Origin: a bacterium
GTDB lineage: Bacteria > Chloroflexota > Dormibacteria > UBA8260 > Bog-877
DNA: 58,044 bases
Assembly (NCBI GenBank): GCA_021791345.1
Contig: JAJYWT010000061.1
Location: forward strand, 1 to 58,044
Direction of reading: 5' to 3'
This document shows positions 53,759 through 58,044 of the stretch, piece by piece (the stretch's first letter is position 1; each line of letters begins with the position of its first letter). A program made the position numbers and the translations under genes. Below the pieces are notes generated by a model. The model was not told the origin of the DNA. It did no database searches and saw nothing but the letters and a program-made list of their open reading frames with translations.

Positions 53759-53947
53759 TCAGCCCTGACCGTAGGCCCTGCCGATGGCGGACGTCACCGC
53801 CGCGTCGGCGGCCATCTGCCGCATCGGGCGGGCGTGTTCGTGGTGGTGGCGCACCCAGTTGCGCGCCGCCTCGTCGAGCTCGATGTCAGGCGGGAACGCG
53901 AACGGAGACGGGCCTTCGGTGCCGGGGATATCGCGAGGTGCGGACAT
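53759..53947 (-). CDS. 62-aa protein between the ilv attenuator and ilvB
   Basis: MSAPRDIPGTEGPSPFAF start, then a helical stretch with a His/Arg-rich middle (RNWVRHHHEHARP) and a short C-terminal helix (MAADAAVTSAIGRAYG). GGAGG is 8 nt upstream of the ATG, third positions are GC-rich as in real genes, and the stop is 10 nt from ilvB. I recognise no family. Co-transcription with ilvBNC suggests a role tied to the operon, possibly as a spacer or an acetolactate-synthase partner; this is a guess. Confidence 0.6.
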   Translation of the reverse strand: MSAPRDIPGTEGPSPFAFPPDIELDEAARNWVRHHHEHARPMRQMAADAAVTSAIGRAYGQG

Positions 53948-54002
53948 GATTGGCCTCCTGGTGGTTGCTCGGTCGAACAGCGATGGAGATGGGTTCGGAA
54001 AA

Positions 54003-54034
54003 CAAAAAAAGCCCCCCGGTGGTGACCGGGGGGC
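54003..54034 (-). terminator. Intrinsic terminator of the ilv attenuator
   Basis: Minus-strand stem GCCCCCCGGT (54034-54025) / ACCGGGGGGC (54020-54011), 4-nt loop, followed by seven T (54010-54004) and TTTT after one G. A strong Rho-independent terminator 55 nt before the 62-aa gene. Confidence 0.9.
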
Positions 54035-54079
54035 TTGCAGCTAAGTGCGGATGCGCAGCCTTTAGCTGACCAGCCCTCC
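54028..54079 (-). promoter_or_regulatory. Antiterminator structure of the ilv attenuator
   Basis: On the RNA, GGAGGGCT (54079-54072) can pair with AGCCCCCC (54035-54028; 7 of 8 pairs), and CAGCUAA (54068-54062) pairs perfectly with UUAGCUG (54044-54038). A small inner stem UGCG/CGCA (54057-54054 / 54049-54046) caps it. This stem uses the 5' arm of the terminator, so only one of the two can form. Its 5' arms are the end of the leader coding sequence, so a ribosome reaching the stop codon would block it. Confidence 0.7.
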
Positions 54080-54124
54080 TGAAATTAGGCCTACTAGAGC
54101 GAAGGAGCTCTCACGAGTCAGCAT
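54062..54124 (-). CDS. ilv operon leader peptide (attenuation)
   Basis: 20 codons: MLTRESSFALVGLISGGLVS. Seven of the twenty residues are Leu, Val or Ile, including a block L-V-G-L-I at codons 10-14 written with codons that are rare in this GC-rich DNA (CTA, GTA, CTA, ATT), and L-V at 18-19. The stop codon lies inside the antiterminator arm. No clear Shine-Dalgarno is seen; the promoter places the ATG about 25 nt from the transcript start. It resembles ilv/leu leader peptides of enteric and actinobacterial operons. Confidence 0.8.
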   Translation of the reverse strand: MLTRESSFALVGLISGGLVS

Positions 54125-54155
54125 GGCGGCGGGGTGCGCGTTCAAGTTGCCGACA

Positions 54156-54184
54156 GGTATACCAGCCCCTGGCAGCGCTGTCAA
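54156..54184 (-). promoter_or_regulatory. ilvB operon promoter
   Basis: Minus strand TTGACA (54184-54179), 17-nt spacer, TATACC (54161-54156) preceded by TGG, an extended -10. Transcription should start near 54149, upstream of the leader peptide. Confidence 0.75.
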
Positions 54185-54307
54185 GCTTGGGTGCCAAGGC
54201 GTGCCCGCCGCGGGCCTCGCAGCGGCGCGGGGCGGCTTGCTATGGTTTCACGCCATCGGCAGGGCCGCCACCCGGGCAGCTCAAGTTCAGTTTGAGGGCG
54301 AATCAAG

Positions 54308-56032
54308 ATGAAGCCAGCCACGCAGGCGAACGCGCTTCCGAGTCGCGCCCTGGTGGTCGGCCGCGAGCGGGCTGCCGCTCGGGCGATGCTCAAGGGAGCC
54401 GGCTATACGGACTCCGACCTGTCCCGCCCCCTGATCGGGGTCGCCAACACCTGGATCGAGACCATGCCGTGCAACCTCGGTCTGCGGCGGCTGGCGGAGC
54501 ACGTCAAGCGCGGGATCCGGGAAGCCGGCGGCACGCCGATGGAGTTCAACACCATCGCGGTCTCCGATGGGGTGGCCATGGGCACCCAGGGCATGAAGGC
54601 GTCCTTGATCAGCCGGGAGGTCATCGCCGACTCGATCGAGCTCGTCTGCCGGGGTCATCTTCTGGATGGCGTGGTGGCGCTGGTCGGCTGCGACAAGACC
54701 ATCCCCGGCGCGGCCATGGCCCTGTGCCGGCTGGACCTCCCCGGCTGCCTGCTCTACGGCGGCTCCATTCAGCCCGGCCGCTTCCGGGGCCGGGACGTGA
54801 CGGTGATCGACGTGTTTGAGGCGATCGGGGCCGCCGAGGCCGGGCGCATCAGCGATGACGAGCTCCGGCAGTTGGAGGACGTCGCCTGCCCCGGGGCCGG
54901 CGCCTGCGGGGGCCAGTTCACCGCCAACACCATGGCCATGGCCATCGAACTGCTGGGCATTTCGCCACTTCAGCTGGGGGGCATCCCAGCGACCGATCCC
55001 GGCAAGCCCGAAGCCGCCGCCGAGGTGGGCCGCTTGGTGGTGGAGATGGTCGCCAGGGGTCGGCGGCCCAGCACCTACCTCTCGCGGGAGTCGTTCCTGA
55101 ACGCGATCGCGGGGGTGATGGCAAGTGGGGGCTCGACCAATGCGGTGCTGCATCTGCTGGCAATCGCGACCGAGGCGGGAATCCCGCTGCAGATCGACGA
55201 TTTCGACGCCGTGAGTCAACGCACCCCCTGGCTGGCCGACCTCCGTCCCGGCGGCCGCTACAACGCCGTCGACCTGACACGTGCCGGCGGTGTGGCGCTG
55301 CTGGTGCGCCGGTTGCTGGAGCACGGCTCGGTGGCGGGCTCGGCCCAGACCTGCACCGGCTCCAGCCTGGAAGACCAGGCGGCCGCCGCTGCCGACACCT
55401 GGCCCGAGACCGATGGCCAGGACGTGGTTCGGCGGGTCGGGGAGGCGCTCAGCGCAAGCGGAGGCATGGCCATTCTCCACGGGCAGCTCGCCCCGGAGGG
55501 CTCGGTGGTCAAGGTGGCGGGGCACACCTGGCGCCAGCACACCGGGCCCGCGCGGGTCTTCGACTCCGAGGAGGCGGCGATGGCGGCGGTGTCCGCCAGG
55601 TCAATCGTCCCCGGCGACGTGGTGGTGATCCGCTACGAGGGTCCGCGCGGCGGCCCGGGCATGCGCGAGATGCTGGGCGTGACCGGGGCGCTGGTTGGCC
55701 AGGGCCTCGGGGACAGCGTGGCCCTGCTGACCGACGGCCGCTTCTCGGGCGCAACCCATGGGCTGATGATCGGTCACATCGCTCCCGAGGCCGCCGTGGG
55801 GGGGCCGATCGCGCTGGTGCGCGATGGCGATCAGATCACCATCGATGTCAACGCTCGGACCGTATCCGCCGCTGTTCCGGAGGCGGAGTGGGAGCGCCGA
55901 CGTCGGCTCTGGCGCGCCCCGGAAGTGCCGAAGCGGCGCGGGGTCTTCGCCAGATACGCCCAGCTGGTCGGGAGTTCCGCCCGCGGCGCGGTCCTCGCCG
56001 AGGAGCTCTCGCCCGCTCAGGTTAGGGGATAG
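54308..56032 (+). CDS. ilvD: Dihydroxy-acid dehydratase
   Basis: 574 aa. Fe-S dehydratase of the Val/Ile/Leu pathway. Cluster and Mg ligands lie in [14 protein letters not shown] segment (Cys55), [10 protein letters not shown] and [16 protein letters not shown]; the active Ser/Gly region is [20 protein letters not shown] 54308. Divergent from the ilvB leader; 183 nt separate the leader ATG and this ATG. The 3' end overlaps pheA by 16 bp. Confidence 0.96.
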   Translation: MKPATQANALPSRALVVGRERAAARAMLKGAGYTDSDLSRPLIGVANTWIETMPCNLGLRRLAEHVKRGIREAGGTPMEFNTIAVSDGVAMGTQGMKASLISREVIADSIELVCRGHLLDGVVALVGCDKTIPGAAMALCRLDLPGCLLYGGSIQPGRFRGRDVTVIDVFEAIGAAEAGRISDDELRQLEDVACPGAGACGGQFTANTMAMAIELLGISPLQLGGIPATDPGKPEAAAEVGRLVVEMVARGRRPSTYLSRESFLNAIAGVMASGGSTNAVLHLLAIATEAGIPLQIDDFDAVSQRTPWLADLRPGGRYNAVDLTRAGGVALLVRRLLEHGSVAGSAQTCTGSSLEDQAAAAADTWPETDGQDVVRRVGEALSASGGMAILHGQLAPEGSVVKVAGHTWRQHTGPARVFDSEEAAMAAVSARSIVPGDVVVIRYEGPRGGPGMREMLGVTGALVGQGLGDSVALLTDGRFSGATHGLMIGHIAPEAAVGGPIALVRDGDQITIDVNARTVSAAVPEAEWERRRRLWRAPEVPKRRGVFARYAQLVGSSARGAVLAEELSPAQVRG

Positions 56033-56829
56033 ATCCCGAAGAGCCGAAGCTCCTGGCTGACGGAGGCCAACCGGGGCAGCAGCAGGTCCACCTGGCCCGC
56101 CTGCTCGAGCTCGGCATCCAGGTAGAAGCGGTAGTGAAAGGGCAGGTCCGGTATGGGGCGGGCATCCAACCGGGTCAGGTTCAGCTCCAGGTCAGCGAAG
56201 ACCTCCAGCACCCGGACCAGCCCCCCGGGGCGATGGGGGGCGATCAGGCCCATTGACACCTTGGCCCTCCCAGGAATCGGCCCTCCGGTAGCGGCGCGGG
56301 CGGTGACCACCACGAAACGGGTCTGGTTGGACGGCTCGTCGGCGATGTCCTCCGCCACCACCACCAGCCCGTACAGTCGGGCGGCGGTGAGTGATGCGAT
56401 CGCTCCCTCCCCGTCCACCCTGCTCTGGGCCACCTGGCGGGCCGCGCCAGCCGTGTCCGGATGCGGGATGCCCGCTATCCCGTGGGCGCTTAACCAGTTC
56501 GCACACTGGGCCAGGGCCTGGGGGTGGGAAAGGGCCCGCTCCACCGGCTGGTGGTCGGCGGCGAGCAGATGGTGACGGATGGGAGCCACTCGTTCGCTGA
56601 CCACAGTCAGCTCCGGGTGGGCCCAGAGCTGATCGCTAACCTCCTGCACGACCCCCGCGCGGCTGTTCTCCACGGGCAGGACCGCAAACTGCAAATCCCC
56701 CCTGGCCACAGCTGTGAAGACCGCGGCGAAGGTCGGCAGACCCACGGTGTCGGCGCCGGGGAAGAGCTGGCGCGCCGCCTCGTCGGAGTTGGCCCCGGGT
56801 TCCCCCTGATATCCGACCCGCTGGTCCAT
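56017..56829 (-). CDS. pheA: Prephenate dehydratase
   Basis: 270 aa, monofunctional (no chorismate mutase). PDT domain: [42 protein letters not shown] and the catalytic [10 protein letters not shown]-terminal ACT domain (about 185-265: [35 protein letters not shown]) for phenylalanine control. Makes phenylpyruvate. ATG 56829 places the family start correctly; the frame extends further upstream without similarity. Confidence 0.92.
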   Translation of the reverse strand: MDQRVGYQGEPGANSDEAARQLFPGADTVGLPTFAAVFTAVARGDLQFAVLPVENSRAGVVQEVSDQLWAHPELTVVSERVAPIRHHLLAADHQPVERALSHPQALAQCANWLSAHGIAGIPHPDTAGAARQVAQSRVDGEGAIASLTAARLYGLVVVAEDIADEPSNQTRFVVVTARAATGGPIPGRAKVSMGLIAPHRPGGLVRVLEVFADLELNLTRLDARPIPDLPFHYRFYLDAELEQAGQVDLLLPRLASVSQELRLFGIYPLT

Positions 56830-56918
56830 CGCCCCATTGTGGCGCACGGGTCTGTGGCTGGGACGGCGCTCTGGCGCATCCCGGCCGCCGGCCACTAAGA
56901 TCGCTTCGAGGTGAGAGC

Positions 56919-57677
56919 TTGAAGCGACTCTACGCGCTCGGCTTGGGCGAGGCGTGCTGTGACAAGAGCGTGCTCACCCCGGGCACCGACGACGGGCTGC
57001 GCATCCACATCCCGATCATCGGCTACCTGCTGACCACCGACTCTGGGAGGCGGATGCTGGTCGACACGGGGATCCATCGCAGCCACATCGAGGACCCGGA
57101 CCGGACGTGGCGGGGCACCGCCTTTGCCCGGGAACTGCGCCCGGTGATGCGTCTGGAGGACACCGTCGACTATCGCCTGGCCCAGTTGGGGCTGCGCAGC
57201 ACCGACATCACCGATGTGATCAACACGCACTTTCATTTTGACCATGCCGGCAACAACGACGCCTTCACCAACGCCACCTTTCACGTTCAACGCGAGCACT
57301 ACCACAGCGCCCTGGACAATCCTTCGTTCCCCAATCAGTACTGGCGTCTTGACGGACTGGATTACAGCCTGCTGGACGGTGAGGCCGACCTCGGAGATGG
57401 GGTCTCGGTGTTCCCCACCCCGGGGCATGCGCCGGGGCACCAGTCGGTGGTGGTCCACCTGGACGGTGGCCAGGCGGTGATCCTGTGTGGTGACGCGATT
57501 TACGAAGAGGACAATCTGCGTTACGACCGCTGGACCGCCCACGCCGATCCCGAGCTGGCCAGCCGGAGTGCCCGAGAGCTGGTTGATCGGGCACGCGACC
57601 TGAGGGCCAGGGTCATCTACGGACACGACCCTGAGCAGTGGCGCACGCTGCGCCATTCGCCGATTTTTTACGAGTAG
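56919..57677 (+). CDS. Metallo-beta-lactamase-fold hydrolase, AiiA-type lactonase-like
   Basis: 252 aa. Dinuclear zinc motif HFHFDHAG (H104, H106, D108, H109), later PTPGHAPGHQSVVVH and CGDAIYEEDNL with the bridging Asp. Length and order match the N-acyl-homoserine-lactone lactonase branch (AiiA), whose members open lactone rings and can quench quorum signals; other lactonase or thiolase substrates are possible. TTG 56919 follows GAGGTGAG. Divergent from pheA. Confidence 0.8.
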   Translation: MKRLYALGLGEACCDKSVLTPGTDDGLRIHIPIIGYLLTTDSGRRMLVDTGIHRSHIEDPDRTWRGTAFARELRPVMRLEDTVDYRLAQLGLRSTDITDVINTHFHFDHAGNNDAFTNATFHVQREHYHSALDNPSFPNQYWRLDGLDYSLLDGEADLGDGVSVFPTPGHAPGHQSVVVHLDGGQAVILCGDAIYEEDNLRYDRWTAHADPELASRSARELVDRARDLRARVIYGHDPEQWRTLRHSPIFYE

Positions 57678-57818
57678 CGGCCGTCGGTCGCGCGCGATCT
57701 GCGTCTCCACGAGCCCTCCTCCGGCTTGCGCCACGCCCAACCGACAAGCGAGATCTAGGCGGAACTTTGGAGTGATGGGCGAGTTCGGCTGAGTTCAGTT
57801 GAGACTGCGGAGTTGTGT

Positions 57819-58044
57819 CTACGCGGCGGGGAGATGGACACCAGCCAGGGTCAGAGCGCGAGCCTGCAGCTCTGTAGCCTCGGTGGTGATCTCGAAGGCC
57901 GACTCATCCGGGAGGCCGGTGGGGACCACCTGACTGCGGCAGATCGTTGCCAGGGATCTCAGCAGCGTCGGGAAACTGTGCACCGGGCTGCCATCGTCCA
58001 ATTGCTGGGTTGACGCTTTGCGCCTCGCCGCGGCGGAGGGACGT
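57819..58044 (-). mobile_element. IS1634-like transposase, C-terminal fragment cut by the window edge
   Basis: The minus frame is open from the right edge and ends at 57819. Its last 75 residues include SPVHSFPTLLRSLATICRSQVV and ITTEATELQARALTLAGVHLP, close to the C-terminal pattern V-H-S-F-x-T-L-L-x-D-L-A-T-L-x-R-N, then T-P-x-Q-R-R-A-L-x-L-L-G-V of IS1634-group DDE transposases. The element's end probably lies just left, near CTAGGCGGAACTTTGG (57755-57770), but the second end is outside the window. Intact or not cannot be judged. Confidence 0.6.

Overview
The window is about 58 kb of GC-rich bacterial DNA with tightly packed genes, many GTG and TTG starts, and 1-4 nt ATGA/GTGA/TTGA overlaps inside operons. 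Several genes have a TAnnnT box only 6-8 nt before the start codon, which suggests leaderless mRNAs. Gene content (DUF4097/DUF2089 pair, DevS/DevR-like two-component genes next to a universal stress protein, LLM-class flavoenzymes, tandem acyl-CoA dehydrogenases, a leader-peptide attenuator before ilvB) fits a soil bacterium of the Actinobacteriota / Chloroflexota / Dormibacterota range. The taxon is an inference; there is no rRNA gene. I saw no tRNA, rRNA, CRISPR array or prophage. The only insertion-sequence piece is a transposase C-terminus cut by the right edge.

Left third (1-17.5 kb): a DUF4097/DUF2089 pair; a MarR gene with a protein carrying two PCP_red-like repeats, divergent from yceI across a palindromic operator; peptide deformylase, a lipoate-ligase-like protein and an SRPBCC protein; a PNPOx-like protein and a CPBP protease; a degenerate-EAL/GAF/GGDEF diguanylate cyclase; an MFS efflux pump with its own MarR regulator; a membrane-anchored GAF-EAL phosphodiesterase; a J-domain fusion protein; CcdA; and methionyl-tRNA synthetase.

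Middle (17.5-45.5 kb): a GT4 glycosyltransferase, NfuA, an ATP-grasp enzyme and citrate synthase; about 1 kb of decayed DNA with a luciferase-like remnant; a PiT-type transporter with one worn signature; an ArdC-like/metallopeptidase protein; a GAF-GAF histidine kinase, NarL-type regulator and sensorless kinase followed by UspA; a GH3 lipoprotein; a pair of small membrane proteins and an MFS transporter. A fatty-acyl-CoA catabolism cluster follows (thiolase, MaoC, two SDRs, two acyl-CoA dehydrogenases, acyl-CoA ligase, PucR-type regulator) with a frameshifted LLM gene inside it, then a DEAD-box helicase and an ECF sigma / membrane anti-sigma pair.

Right end (45.6-58 kb): a branched-chain amino acid block. 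On the minus strand ilvB-ilvN-ilvC-leuA-leuB-leuC-leuD are transcribed from a near-consensus promoter through a 20-codon leader peptide (Leu/Val/Ile codons), mutually exclusive antiterminator and terminator hairpins, and a 62-aa small gene. Divergent ilvD lies on the plus strand. LeuA lacks the C-terminal leucine-binding domain, so transcription attenuation may be the main leucine-pathway control. Prephenate dehydratase, an AiiA-type lactonase-fold hydrolase and the transposase fragment close the window.
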